From positions 124,001 to 188,000 of the forward strand of contig JANQFV010000054.1 in assembly GCA_028277645.1 (NCBI GenBank): DNA of 64,000 bases, read 5' to 3'. Positions within the stretch are counted from its first letter, which is position 1. Every line of letters starts with the position of its first letter. The notes below the pieces were generated by a model, which worked only from the letters and a program-made list of their open reading frames with translations, was not told the origin of the DNA and did not search any database. Below, in pieces: positions 10,301 to 18,407 of the stretch. This DNA is from Phycisphaerae bacterium. Its GTDB lineage: Bacteria; Planctomycetota; Phycisphaerae; UBA1845; Fen-1342. The position numbers and the translations under genes were made by a program.

Positions 10301-10565
10301 CGATCGCGCTTGACGATCGGACCCGCCGCACGCCGGGAATGCCGTTGAAGGCGGTCTCGATGCGGAACGTGACGTACTGCTCGACTTCGTCGGCGGCCAG
10401 GCCCGGCGACTCCGTCATCACGACAACGGTCGGGGCATTCAACTCGGGGAACACATCAACCGGCGTTCGCGGCAGTTGGTATGCCGCAAATACGAGCAAC
10501 ACGGCGCCGAGCGCTAACACCAGCGGCGCGTGATCAATCGAGAAGCTGATCAACCTCTTCAGCAT
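7365..10565 (-). CDS. Heavy-metal RND efflux pump, CusA/CzcA family inner-membrane transporter
   Basis: This is the proton-driven trimeric inner-membrane pump of a tripartite exporter. The ATG at 10565 has an AAGGGAGG site and gives 1066 residues, a normal length for the family. The first membrane segment is 'APLVLALGAVLLVFAAYQL', followed by the porter-domain signature 'PTVVVMTESPGLAADEVEQYV'. The TM4 proton-relay region reads 'FAIAVGSLVDDAIIDVENVF', which keeps the acidic residues expected of metal RND pumps but differs from the CzcA and CusA consensus, so the ion cannot be assigned. The gene lies 16 bases after the adaptor gene and precedes the His-rich lipoprotein gene. Family assignment is secure; substrate is inferred only as a divalent or monovalent heavy metal. 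Confidence 0.93.
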   Translation of the reverse strand: MLKRLISFSIDHAPLVLALGAVLLVFAAYQLPRTPVDVFPELNAPTVVVMTESPGLAADEVEQYVTFRIETAFNGIPGVRRVRSSSAIGLSIAYVEFEWGTDIYRARQLVSERLDAVREELPPDAHAEMTPITSITGEIMLLAVSSPEGTVSDLDLRAYAEFDLRNKLLAIPGIAQVSVIGGELPEYQVLVEQEKLRLYELTTADVVDAAHEAHSTLSAGYLADIDSLEMPIRQSGRVRSVEDISGTVIKYHDGAPVTIGQVADVQLGPALKRGSGADSGKPAVVMTVQKAPGTNTLVITDRVDTMLDALEPSLPAGIHINRQVFRQADFIGLSVDNVIHALRDAGIIVSVILILFLLNIRTTIITLTAIPLSLAVGLLTLNGMGMTINVMTLGGFAIAVGSLVDDAIIDVENVFRRLRLNAARPEQQRQSKLKVIFDASNEIRPAMVFATIIIALVFLPLMFLEGIEGRFFRPLGIAFVVSILASLVVALAVTPAMCRYLLHASPTQRESQDGFLVRWIKAAYEPTVRIALRLRWAVLGSAAAATVFILWLGSTFGTSFLPEFNEGTFTVGLYAPPGTSLRASDRMAGAVEQQLLDIEGVKSVTRRTGRAERDEHAEPVSNSEIDVTVASGHRKEDVRARITAVLERTPGITTNVGQPIEHRLSHILSGTPAAIAINVYGDDLDELRTIAKEIEAVLEPLPGARDVAANREVMIQSLPVEYRPRELAAYGLTPASAAVQVRSAIFGVEVAEVNESVHRYALTVRMAEHERDSVRDLRNIVLRGRGGALVRLEEVADIGPEMASNLIARENAQRKAVVSLNVAEGYNLGHLVQQVQQRVDPIVQRHGYTVKYGGQFEAQQSASRTIWLFGGLVAVIMLILLNLAIDSFRVALLVLVNLPLALIGGILAIYVTESPNLVGNTLALFGGGNYTAPVISIASLVGFITLFGIAVRNGILLVNHYKHLVEQEGATPYEAIVRGSQERLVPILMTALTAALALIPIVLKGNQPGNEILAPLSVVILGGLLSSTFLNLVVVPAGYAAIHRVTAPGGAPATEPARPESAPATV

Positions 10566-10581
10566 ATTCAGCCTCCCTTGC

Positions 10582-12006
10582 CTAGTGCTCGCCGTGGAAA
10601 GTGCCGTCCGCGTGGAAGTGGCCACCCTTCTGGGTCGCACCACTCTGCGCGGTCGCCAGCTTCAATTCGTACGCGCCATCGAGAACAACCTCGTCGCCGC
10701 GCATCAAGCCGCTGCGGATCACGACCCAACGCCCGTCATCCACGCCCATGTCCGCCTCGACGCGGATTGCCTGATTCGGGTTCTTGGGATCGCGGCGGAA
10801 GAACACGTGCGTGATGCCGTCCTTCACGATCGCCGAACGCGGGATCGCCAGGGCCTTGCCGCCTGAGCTTTCCGCGACAACCTCCAGAAAAGCCGACACG
10901 CCCGGCCGCATCCACGACCGCAGCTCTGTTGGACGAGCGATGAGCGTGATTGTGCGATTGTCCGGGTGGGCATCCAGGCCGAGCTGCAGGCCGGCTGGTA
11001 CGCCGTCACTGATGTCCAGTCCCGGCGTACGGGGCGGCGCGATCCGGGCCGCGACGCCACTCACCAGCTTCGGTAGGTCGGCCTGTAATCCCATCGCCCG
11101 GAAACGCAAGCGATCCGGCCGTACAGTCGTCAGGACTAAGCTGCGCTCGTCCGCCCACGCGCCGTTCGTCAGCGCGAGCCTCTCGACGACACCTGCAGCC
11201 TCGGCCCGCACCTCTACCTTGCGGATGCCACGCCAGCGCGGATGCTCGTCGGATGACCCCGGATCAGGTTCCGCCAGCCTCTCGACGGGCACTGACAGCA
11301 ACGAGCTCGCGTTAGCCAGGAGTAGTTCAAGTCGTTCCCGATGCGCGTTGAGCTCGGACCTGGTCTGCGCTTCGCGCAGACGAAATTCCGCCTCCTTCTC
11401 CAGCACCTCCGCGAGTTCTGCCCGGGTGGACACCAGCGTAGAGCGGGCCTGGGCGAACTCCTCATCGGTTACCACACCGGTGGCGCGACTGGCTTCCAGT
11501 TGTGCGACACGCTCAGTCCAGATGGCAACCGTTTGTTCCAACTCGGCGTGATGCTGCTGCCGCGCCTCCAGAAGCGGCCCCATGGCCCAGGTGCTCGCCC
11601 GCGCCTGTTCCAGCTTCAACTCCGATTCGTTGAGGCGTTGCTGGAGCTCACGCCATCCCGGCGAGTCCAGCGTGTAGAGCGCCTGTCCGGGCTCCACCTC
11701 CTCGTACTGCGCGACGTGCAGCTCAATTCGTCCGCTCGCCATCGTGCGATACTCTCGGCGTGCCTCGGGCGATAACTCGAAGCTGCCCGGCACTCGTATG
11801 GTGCGTGCAACTTCTCGCACTTCGACCGGCGCAAACGTAATGCCCAGGTTGCTGCGCACGGTCGGAGGGATCTCGACGCGGTTCGTCGGTGTGGCGGTGC
11901 TTTCCATCCCGGCATGAACCTGTTCCACTTCGGCATCCGGCGAATTGCGGCAGCCGGTCAGCGCGAATGTCGCGACGAATAAGGAGAGCAAGAGTTTTCG
12001 ATTCAC
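10582..12006 (-). CDS. RND efflux periplasmic adaptor subunit, CusB/CzcB family
   Basis: Membrane-fusion protein that links the RND pump to the outer-membrane channel. It starts with a lipoprotein signal (lipobox ALTGC, Cys19). A barrel/lipoyl half follows ('ASGRIELHVAQYEEVEPGQ'), then a long coiled-coil hairpin (residues ~120-230, rich in E, L, R and Q), the second lipoyl half and a beta-barrel region ('GLQADLPKLVSGVAARI'). The C-terminus is 'GGHFHADGTFHGEH', a His-rich tail that may bind metal. The start overlaps the stop of the upstream channel gene (ATGA). Length 474 residues is within the family range. Confidence 0.92.
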   Translation of the reverse strand: MNRKLLLSLFVATFALTGCRNSPDAEVEQVHAGMESTATPTNRVEIPPTVRSNLGITFAPVEVREVARTIRVPGSFELSPEARREYRTMASGRIELHVAQYEEVEPGQALYTLDSPGWRELQQRLNESELKLEQARASTWAMGPLLEARQQHHAELEQTVAIWTERVAQLEASRATGVVTDEEFAQARSTLVSTRAELAEVLEKEAEFRLREAQTRSELNAHRERLELLLANASSLLSVPVERLAEPDPGSSDEHPRWRGIRKVEVRAEAAGVVERLALTNGAWADERSLVLTTVRPDRLRFRAMGLQADLPKLVSGVAARIAPPRTPGLDISDGVPAGLQLGLDAHPDNRTITLIARPTELRSWMRPGVSAFLEVVAESSGGKALAIPRSAIVKDGITHVFFRRDPKNPNQAIRVEADMGVDDGRWVVIRSGLMRGDEVVLDGAYELKLATAQSGATQKGGHFHADGTFHGEH

Positions 12007-13625
12007 AGCGTATCCTCCCCGATCTTCGGATCGAGTGGGGCTTCCTGCGGAGCTTCATTAGCCATAGGCGACGCATTGCGAAGGACGTCCGCTGGCCGCC
12101 CCGTGACGCGCTCCAGTTCGATTTCCGCCAACACTGCGGCTTGCAAGGCCTCTAGTTCACTCACCCGCGTCGCCAGGTAGGCACGTTGCGCTTCCAGTAG
12201 CGACAGGAAAGGTACGCGACCAATGCGATAGCCTTCTTGCGCGAGTGTTACGTTTCGCGCCGCGGTCGGAACAAACTCAGCGCGATAAAACATCGCGTTC
12301 TCCGAGGCCGTGCGGACGCGCGCCAGACTGGCATAAATCTCCTGCGCCACGGTCACCAACAATGCATCACGACGCTGCCGAGCTTGCGCCAACAGACGAT
12401 CGGCCTTGGCAATCCGCGCTTGGTTCTGATCCCAGAGCGGCAGCTCGAGCGACAGCGTCGGACCGGCGATAGTTTCAGTATCCTGCGGCTCGCGCGGCAT
12501 GAAGCTCGGCGGCGTCGGCGCGCCCGATTGCAGCGAATCGTAGAATGTCTCCGCCAGCCACTTGCGGTTGCCCCGCAAACGGCGCTCCGCCAGTTCAAAG
12601 GCAAAGCCGACATCCACCGCGCGCACAAACCGTCCGCGTTCGAGCTTGGCGAGCGCTGCGACTGACGCGACGGACTCTTCCGTGATACGCAGATCGAGCC
12701 GCGCAGCTCGTGCGATCTCCTGCAGCCATTCCGCCGAGACACTCCATTTGTCGGGAGTCCGCAGCGTATCGACGAGCACCAGCTCGGCCGGATCCTCGCC
12801 CAAGCCCAGCAACTCGCTCAGTTCCGCCTTCGCCTCAATCGCGGCGAGTCGTGCGCGCCGCAGGTCCGCCACCGCCTGTAGCTTGGTCGCCTGGGCGAGA
12901 TTGAGATCCACTTCGGAACCGGAGCCGGCTTGCCGACGCAGCTCGGCGATCTCGACCAGTTCCGTGGCGATCTGGACTCCTTCCTCTGCCAGCTCAACCC
13001 GCGCGGCTGCTTGCATAGCCCGCACATAGGCCCGCTGCACATCGAGCACGACAGTGGCTGCTGAACGCGCAGCTTCGAGGACTACTCGGTCAAGGTTCCG
13101 CTGCGCTGCCGCTTTGCGGGCCGGCACCAGCCAAAGCTCAGCTATGTTTTGCGCCAGCGTGACTTCCATATTGGGATTGCCGCCGCTGTCGGGAAATCCA
13201 AATGAAAGGAATAGCGTTGGATTCGTGAAGAGCGTCGACTGGACGAAGTCCGCGCGTGAGACGCCGATCGACAACATCGCCGCACGCACGTTGGGGTTCT
13301 TGAGCAACGCGACCTGAACTGCCTCGTCGGCCGTCAGCCCCTCGGCGAGCAACGCATCGGAGGTTGCAGCCGCCGTTGCTGCGTCGTGCAGGAGCAATTG
13401 CGCCGGTACGCCAACGGCGCGTTCGACCGCCTCTGCCGACCGCTGCATATCCGGCTCTACATCGAGCGAAGCGCAGCCACCGACCAGACCGAGAATTACC
13501 AGAGCTGTCGGCAGCCGAACGCCAGTCGCAGGTCGACGACCTCCAGAAAGTAAGTGGAGCACGCTCACCGCTGCGGGGCGCATCGACCGCGCAGCACGAG
13601 AAATTAGCCAATCAATGAAATGCAA
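12003..13625 (-). CDS. TolC-family outer-membrane factor of metal efflux system (CusC/CzcC-like)
   Basis: Outer-membrane channel component of the tripartite exporter. The outermost start is TTG (13625) with GGAG nine bases upstream; an ATG at 13583 is an alternative without a clear ribosome-binding site. Either leads to a lipobox LVGGC about 35-50 residues in, so the mature protein is probably lipid-anchored. Two internally similar halves rich in Ala, Leu, Glu and Arg are typical of the TolC alpha-barrel ('LTADEAVQVALLKNPNVRAA' and 'TLSLELPLWDQNQARIAKAD'). It overlaps the adaptor gene by four bases and follows the His-rich protein gene by 78 bases on the same strand. Confidence 0.9.
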   Translation of the reverse strand: MHFIDWLISRAARSMRPAAVSVLHLLSGGRRPATGVRLPTALVILGLVGGCASLDVEPDMQRSAEAVERAVGVPAQLLLHDAATAAATSDALLAEGLTADEAVQVALLKNPNVRAAMLSIGVSRADFVQSTLFTNPTLFLSFGFPDSGGNPNMEVTLAQNIAELWLVPARKAAAQRNLDRVVLEAARSAATVVLDVQRAYVRAMQAAARVELAEEGVQIATELVEIAELRRQAGSGSEVDLNLAQATKLQAVADLRRARLAAIEAKAELSELLGLGEDPAELVLVDTLRTPDKWSVSAEWLQEIARAARLDLRITEESVASVAALAKLERGRFVRAVDVGFAFELAERRLRGNRKWLAETFYDSLQSGAPTPPSFMPREPQDTETIAGPTLSLELPLWDQNQARIAKADRLLAQARQRRDALLVTVAQEIYASLARVRTASENAMFYRAEFVPTAARNVTLAQEGYRIGRVPFLSLLEAQRAYLATRVSELEALQAAVLAEIELERVTGRPADVLRNASPMANEAPQEAPLDPKIGEDTL

Positions 13626-13681
13626 GGCGTGAGACTCCGGATACGTGTGCCAAAGGACCTGTCGCCGCGCGTGCGACGATA

Positions 13682-13702
13682 CAACGGGTGCAGTACCCGT
13701 TG
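13682..13702. promoter_or_regulatory. Perfect 8-bp inverted repeat upstream of the efflux genes
   Basis: CAACGGGT and ACCCGTTG flank a 5-base loop. The repeat sits directly after the stop of the His-rich protein gene and ~57-100 bases before the start of the channel gene. There is no T-run on either strand, so a classical terminator is unlikely. It could be an RNA stem that tunes read-through into the pump genes, or a dimeric operator. The role is inference from position only. Confidence 0.4.
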
Positions 13703-13703
13703 A

Positions 13704-14171
13704 TCAGGTCAACAGCACAATGGTCCGGAGCTGAGGGAGGGCATCCTGGCCGCATAACGCGGTCGGCGGTCCCCGGGGTGGTGTCCACGCTTCGAGCAGG
13801 AACGCCGTACCTGCTGGAGACGTACCGATCAGCGTCGTGACGATATTAAGCTCGCTCAATCGGCGCGACTCGCGCTGCGGGAGCGTGAAGTGGACGTCGT
13901 TCGGTTGACCATGCTCCATGCAACAGTGGTGCTCATCGCCACCGCACTGCCGCGGGACGTCGTCGTCGTAGGGTTGGGGCACATGCCGGTCGTCGGCATG
14001 GTGCGAATGGTGATGCGTATGCGTCGTACCGCCGTGTGAGTGCGTGTGGGTGTGGTGGTGTTGGTCGTGGTGGTGGTGTCCATCGTCGTGCGTGTGCAAG
14101 CCCTGCGCAGCCAGGCCGAAGCCGGCTAAACCGACCGCATTGATGCACAGCCACAGCCTCAAGCCACTCAT
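13704..14171 (-). CDS. Small secreted/membrane His-rich protein heading the metal efflux operon
   Basis: Start taken at the ATG before 'SGLRLWLCINAVGLAGFGLA', which gives a signal peptide or single membrane helix; upstream in-frame residues look non-coding. An AAGGAG is present 13 bases upstream (long spacing). Residues ~30-70 are an extreme His tract alternating H with D, T, S and G, followed by 'CGGDEHHCCMEHG', a plausible metal-binding cluster. The C-terminal part ('FTLPQRESRRLSELNIVTTLIG') is soluble-looking. Position at the head of the RND operon suggests a periplasmic metal-binding or sensing protein. No named family recognised. Confidence 0.7.
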   Translation of the reverse strand: MSGLRLWLCINAVGLAGFGLAAQGLHTHDDGHHHHDQHHHTHTHSHGGTTHTHHHSHHADDRHVPQPYDDDVPRQCGGDEHHCCMEHGQPNDVHFTLPQRESRRLSELNIVTTLIGTSPAGTAFLLEAWTPPRGPPTALCGQDALPQLRTIVLLT

Positions 14172-14480
14172 CTTGGTCGCGACGCTCCTTGGACCGATCC
14201 GGTGCTGCAACTGGCTAGGGGCCTCGAGAGCTCGTCGTTCACTTCTTGTCGGTAATCGACATGGTCGTCGAATATGAGGATTGTAGACGAAGTTACCGTG
14301 CAATCAACCCACGCAAACGTTTTGGTGGTACGACAATTCGCTGGGACGTTCTCACACGGCGGCCGAGACCGCCTCGGCAGGTAGCCACAACAGCGCAACG
14401 ACTGCGCACTCCACGTCTCGGGAGCACAAACAACGGTGCGACAGTGGGTTACCAGTGGTTTACCCACCCCAGGCCACTTC
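14172..14480. other. Intergenic stretch between kinase gene end and His-rich gene
   Basis: About 310 bases with no coding pattern I trust on either strand. It should contain the promoter of the leftward efflux operon, since the kinase gene upstream ends at 14481 on the same strand. No clear terminator hairpin with T-run was found. Confidence 0.5.
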
Positions 14481-17400
14481 TTACGGTCCACCCGCGGACG
14501 CGTCCTGGTCCGCAACTGTCGCCAAATAGTCGGTGAGCTGCTCCAGGATGAGGCGTCGCTCAGCGATCTTGATTTGGCCCTGCCGTTTTCGCACTTCTTT
14601 CACGCCATCACGTAGGAGGTATATTGAATCATCCTTGCCTTGCCCGTAGTGCGCCGCGCCCAGCAAAGCTTGAGTGTAGTGGACTTGCCAATGGTCGTCA
14701 GAAAGCTGCTCTTTCAGGGCTGATAGCGCCTCCTCCAGCAAGCACTCTGCCTCATCAAACTTCCCCTGGGGAATCAGACTCGTCGCCAACAGGCGGCGCG
14801 CGAGACCGACGACACCCGGCATTGACTCCATGTGCGTCTGGCAATGGGTAAGGAGCTTCCGGCAAAGTGGCTCGGCCTCAGCAGCGCGGTCGATCGCCAC
14901 GCGCGCCTGGGCCAACCGCGATACTGCCGACGTGTAGAGCGGTGTCCCCGTCGCGCCAGCGTCCCGAATCACTTTCAGTAGGTCATCGAGCAGTTGCTCG
15001 CTCTCCTCGAACCGTCCCGCAGCGAGGTGGATCTCGGCCAATACCATCTGGATTGAGAGTGTGCGGTAATGATCGGAGCCGAAGATCTCACGCCGTCCTT
15101 CGTAGGCAAGCGTCGCATACTTCTCCGCGTCGGCGAATTGGCCAAGTTCACTATAGACTGACGCTAGGTTGCACGCCGCTACGGTCGTCGTGTTGTTCGA
15201 CTCCCCCAGCGTACGCCGCGCGACTTCATAACACTCTTGCAGGACGCCAACGGCCCTTTCTCCCCGATCAGTCCGTATGAGCAGGTGGGACAGCGTGTTC
15301 AACGATCTCAGCGTGGCGGGATGCTCCGGACCCAGGATTCGGCGTCGTTTCTCCAACGCCTCGCGGAGTAATGGCTCGGCCAAGTCGTACTTGCCCGTGA
15401 AGACGTAGTGCTCGCCGAGGCTATGGCCGGACGACAGCGTGTTTGGGTGATCGGCGCCGTAGAGCACCAGGTAGCGTTGATGCACTTCCTGGAGATAGGG
15501 TTCGGCCTCGGCGTACCGCCGTTCGGTATCCAGCAGCAGGGCCAACTCTTTCATGTGAGCAATCGTGTCCGGATGATCACTGCCCAGCGACTCCTGCGAG
15601 GCCTCCAGGGCATCACGCAGCAGCATCTCTGCTTCCTCGGTCCGTTGCAAAATACGCAGCTGGCTGCCGAGCGAAGCCATGGCCTCGATGGTAAGAGGAT
15701 CCGTTGGTCCCAGGGCACGGCGCGCGAGGTCGAGTGCCGTGCGGCAATCTCGTTCCGCCTGGTCATAATCCGAGACTGCTTCTTCGACGGTCGCCACCCT
15801 CAGGAGAGACCTGATCGTGTCGGGGTGCTCATCGCCGAGCATTCGTCGCAACCGCTCCACAGCATCGGTCAGATTCGGTCTGGCTTCGGCGTACCAGCCC
15901 AGCATCGCCAGCATCAGGCTCTCATCGCGCGCTGCGGCCAACGTGTCCGGAGCATCGTCGCCCAACAGGCCCCGTCGAAGTTCATGCGCTGCGCGAAATT
16001 GCACGCGGGCCTTGTCATACAAGCCGAGCGAATCGTAGACCCGCCCCATCGACATGCGCAGCTCAGCCTCGACCAGTGGTTGGTCCGCAAACTCGTGACC
16101 AACCGTATCCACGGCGCTGAAGAGGATCTGCTCATCGAGCACGCGGCTGGCGATGCCAGTGGCGTCCAAACGGGACGTGAACCGATCGAATCGATCGAGA
16201 AGTTCATCGGAAGCATCACTGTCCTTCTCGGCGAACCGCCGCGCCGCGGTGCGCAGTTCGGACAGCATCTGCCGGCCCATGTCCTCCACATCGATGCCAG
16301 TGAGCATCCGGCCCTGGAAGTCAGCCACCGATTGCAGTTGAGCCTCACGCAGCGTGGATTGTCGTAGCCAGTACAGACTGGAAATCAGGCCCAGGACCAG
16401 CGCCGCGGCGGTAGCGAGTACGCCGCCCATCAGCGCCTTGTTGCGGCGGGCAAACTTGCTCAATTGGTAGTAGGCGGTCGGCGGACGGGCTTGGATTGGT
16501 TCCTGCCGAAGATAACGTCGGATGTCCGCTGCTAGCTCGGCCGTGGTGGCGTACCGGCGATCGCGCTGTTTATCCATCGCCTTGCCGACGATGGTATCGA
16601 CATCGCCACGAAATCTGGCGCTGATCGAACTCAGTGGCGACGGCTCATCTTCACAGACAATCCGAGTTGCTTCGGTAATGGCCAGTCCACGTAACAAGAA
16701 TGGAGGTTGCCCGGCCAGTAATTCGTAAAGTATCACGCCCAGCGCATACACGTCGCACCGGGTGTCGATGCCCGCCAGGCGCCCGGAGACCTGTTCCGGA
16801 CTCATGTAGCACAAGGTTCCCAACAGTTGACCAGCGTTGGTTTCGAGCGTGATGGCGTGATGGTCGCTGTCCAACATGCGGGCGATGCCAAAATCGACAA
16901 CCTTGGGCTGGCCAACCGCGGTGGCAAAGGTGGTGCCGTCGGTGGCGTCGTGACCAGTCTCGACGGCGTCCGCCTCGACCACGAGGATGTTCGCCGGTTT
17001 AAGATCCCGATGGATGATTCCCTTCTGATGGGCGTGCTGCACGGCGTCGCACACTCGGGCCAGCAATTCAAGACGTTGCTCCACGGTCAATTCGCGCGTC
17101 GCGCAAAACTCGCCGAGGGACGGTCCACCAAGAAGTTCCATCGCAAAGAAAGGGGCCTGGTCGCTCGATTCCTCGTCAATGTGCGCTTCGTAGATCTGTG
17201 CGATGCCAGGGTGTTGAAGCTGCCCGAGGACGTGGGCCTCAAGTTGGAAGCGTTGCAGAAGTTGGCGCGAGATCAAAGCTGAACGAATGACCTTCAGGGC
17301 AACGCGCCGCTTGGGAGACTGCTGCTCCGCCTCGTAAACTGTGCCCATTCCACCTTGGCCAATCTCGCGGATGACGCGATATTGGCCTATGCGCTCCGGA

Positions 17401-17654
17401 ATCCTCTCGTCTGACTTCTCCTGCGCTGCGCCGCCTTTGTTCGCGATGTCGCGCAAACCCTCGCAGAGGTCAACCCCACGCACGTTGTCGAGCGCGGCGG
17501 CCCGGCCATCCGCCTCCAGCAGTGACTCCACCTCGGCCCGCAGGGCGTCGTCCTGACCGCATTCGCGGTCCAGATACGCCGACCGTTCACCAGCCGAACA
17601 CTCGCGGGCGCCGAGGAATAGCTCCCCGGCTCGGTTGTGATCGGTTTGGCTCAT
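14481..17654 (-). CDS. Transmembrane Ser/Thr protein kinase with long TPR region
   Basis: Eukaryotic-type (Hanks) kinase, 1057 residues. Visible motifs: glycine loop 'IGQGGMGTVYEAE' (~98-110), catalytic Lys in 'VALKVIR' (K121), 'HRDLKPANILV' (~215-226), 'VVDFGIARM' and 'GTLCYMSPEQ'. A single transmembrane helix ('GGVLATAAALVLGLISSLYWL') lies at ~412-433. The remaining ~600 residues are tetratricopeptide repeats of the long TPR_12 kind ('LGDEHPDTIRSLLRVATVE', 'LGPEHPATLRSLNTLSHLL'). The N-terminal 80 residues resemble the short region that precedes the kinase in many planctomycete paralogues. Its start overlaps the stop of the ECF sigma gene. Inferred: it senses or scaffolds through the TPRs and signals to the sigma factor or other targets. 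Confidence 0.94.
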   Translation of the reverse strand: MSQTDHNRAGELFLGARECSAGERSAYLDRECGQDDALRAEVESLLEADGRAAALDNVRGVDLCEGLRDIANKGGAAQEKSDERIPERIGQYRVIREIGQGGMGTVYEAEQQSPKRRVALKVIRSALISRQLLQRFQLEAHVLGQLQHPGIAQIYEAHIDEESSDQAPFFAMELLGGPSLGEFCATRELTVEQRLELLARVCDAVQHAHQKGIIHRDLKPANILVVEADAVETGHDATDGTTFATAVGQPKVVDFGIARMLDSDHHAITLETNAGQLLGTLCYMSPEQVSGRLAGIDTRCDVYALGVILYELLAGQPPFLLRGLAITEATRIVCEDEPSPLSSISARFRGDVDTIVGKAMDKQRDRRYATTAELAADIRRYLRQEPIQARPPTAYYQLSKFARRNKALMGGVLATAAALVLGLISSLYWLRQSTLREAQLQSVADFQGRMLTGIDVEDMGRQMLSELRTAARRFAEKDSDASDELLDRFDRFTSRLDATGIASRVLDEQILFSAVDTVGHEFADQPLVEAELRMSMGRVYDSLGLYDKARVQFRAAHELRRGLLGDDAPDTLAAARDESLMLAMLGWYAEARPNLTDAVERLRRMLGDEHPDTIRSLLRVATVEEAVSDYDQAERDCRTALDLARRALGPTDPLTIEAMASLGSQLRILQRTEEAEMLLRDALEASQESLGSDHPDTIAHMKELALLLDTERRYAEAEPYLQEVHQRYLVLYGADHPNTLSSGHSLGEHYVFTGKYDLAEPLLREALEKRRRILGPEHPATLRSLNTLSHLLIRTDRGERAVGVLQECYEVARRTLGESNNTTTVAACNLASVYSELGQFADAEKYATLAYEGRREIFGSDHYRTLSIQMVLAEIHLAAGRFEESEQLLDDLLKVIRDAGATGTPLYTSAVSRLAQARVAIDRAAEAEPLCRKLLTHCQTHMESMPGVVGLARRLLATSLIPQGKFDEAECLLEEALSALKEQLSDDHWQVHYTQALLGAAHYGQGKDDSIYLLRDGVKEVRKRQGQIKIAERRLILEQLTDYLATVADQDASAGGP

Positions 17655-18229
17655 GATCCCGAGTCTACCAGACGACGCGTCAGCCAGGCGCGAGCGATCA
17701 TCCAGTCTCGTTTCGCCGTGCTCACACCGATGCCCAGGGCGTCGGCCGCCTCGGCCACCTCCAAACCACCAAAGAACCGCAGTTCTCCCAAGCGAGCCTG
17801 TCGCTCATTCAGTGTCGCCAGTTCATCGAGAGCATCGTGTAGGTCGAGAATATCGATGAATTGACGATCGCCCACAGCGAACGCATCGTCGAGCGTGATG
17901 CGCTCCCAGCCTCCACCGCCACGCTTGCATGCCGCGCGATCGCGCGCGTGATTCACCAACAATCTGCGCATCGCCCGTGCCGCCACGGCGAAGAAGTGCT
18001 GTCGCCCCTCGAACGCAAGCGAGCCGGAGCCTACAAGGCGCACATATGCCTCGTGCACGAGTGCGGTGGCTTGCAGAGTGTGGCTCGGCCGCTCCGCTTG
18101 CATGTAGTGGGCCGCGAGTGCGCGAAGCTCGTCATATACCAGCGGTAGAAGCTCGGTCGCGGCGGACGAATCCCCATCCGCGAGCTGACCCAGAATCCGA
18201 GTCACATCCTGTGCGGGTGACTTCGCCAA
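17651..18229 (-). CDS. ECF-type RNA polymerase sigma factor (planctomycete kinase-linked group)
   Basis: The frame can extend to 18253, but the strong AGGAGG lies inside that extension, so the TTG at 18229 (11 bases after it) is preferred; a GTG at 18205 is also possible. Region 2 is visible as 'ATELLPLVYDELRALAAHYM' to 'HFFAVAARAMRRLLVNHARD', and region 4 as 'ELRFFGGLEVAEAADALGIGVSTAKRDW'. This is the typical short sigma-70 ECF layout without an obvious anti-sigma gene; the partner is instead the Ser/Thr kinase whose gene overlaps its stop by four bases. Such sigma-kinase pairs are known in planctomycetes, with phosphorylation as the proposed control. Confidence 0.9.
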   Translation of the reverse strand: MAKSPAQDVTRILGQLADGDSSAATELLPLVYDELRALAAHYMQAERPSHTLQATALVHEAYVRLVGSGSLAFEGRQHFFAVAARAMRRLLVNHARDRAACKRGGGGWERITLDDAFAVGDRQFIDILDLHDALDELATLNERQARLGELRFFGGLEVAEAADALGIGVSTAKRDWMIARAWLTRRLVDSGS

Positions 18230-18407
18230 GGGCCTCGTAACCTCCTGAAACAAAGGCTATTGTACCAGGATCGACGGGAAGGACGCTGCAGTCATCGTCG
18301 CTTCTCGGAAAAAACTGGCCCCCTACAGCAGGTTTTGGGGCTATCTGGGATGTAGGGAACAGGTAGCCGCTGTTGACGGGGCCGGAGATCCGGCAGGAGG
18401 AAATAAC

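Noticed and set aside
13682..13702. Intrinsic terminator after the His-rich gene
   Set aside because: The stem is perfect but no T-run follows on either strand; kept only as a regulatory inverted repeat.
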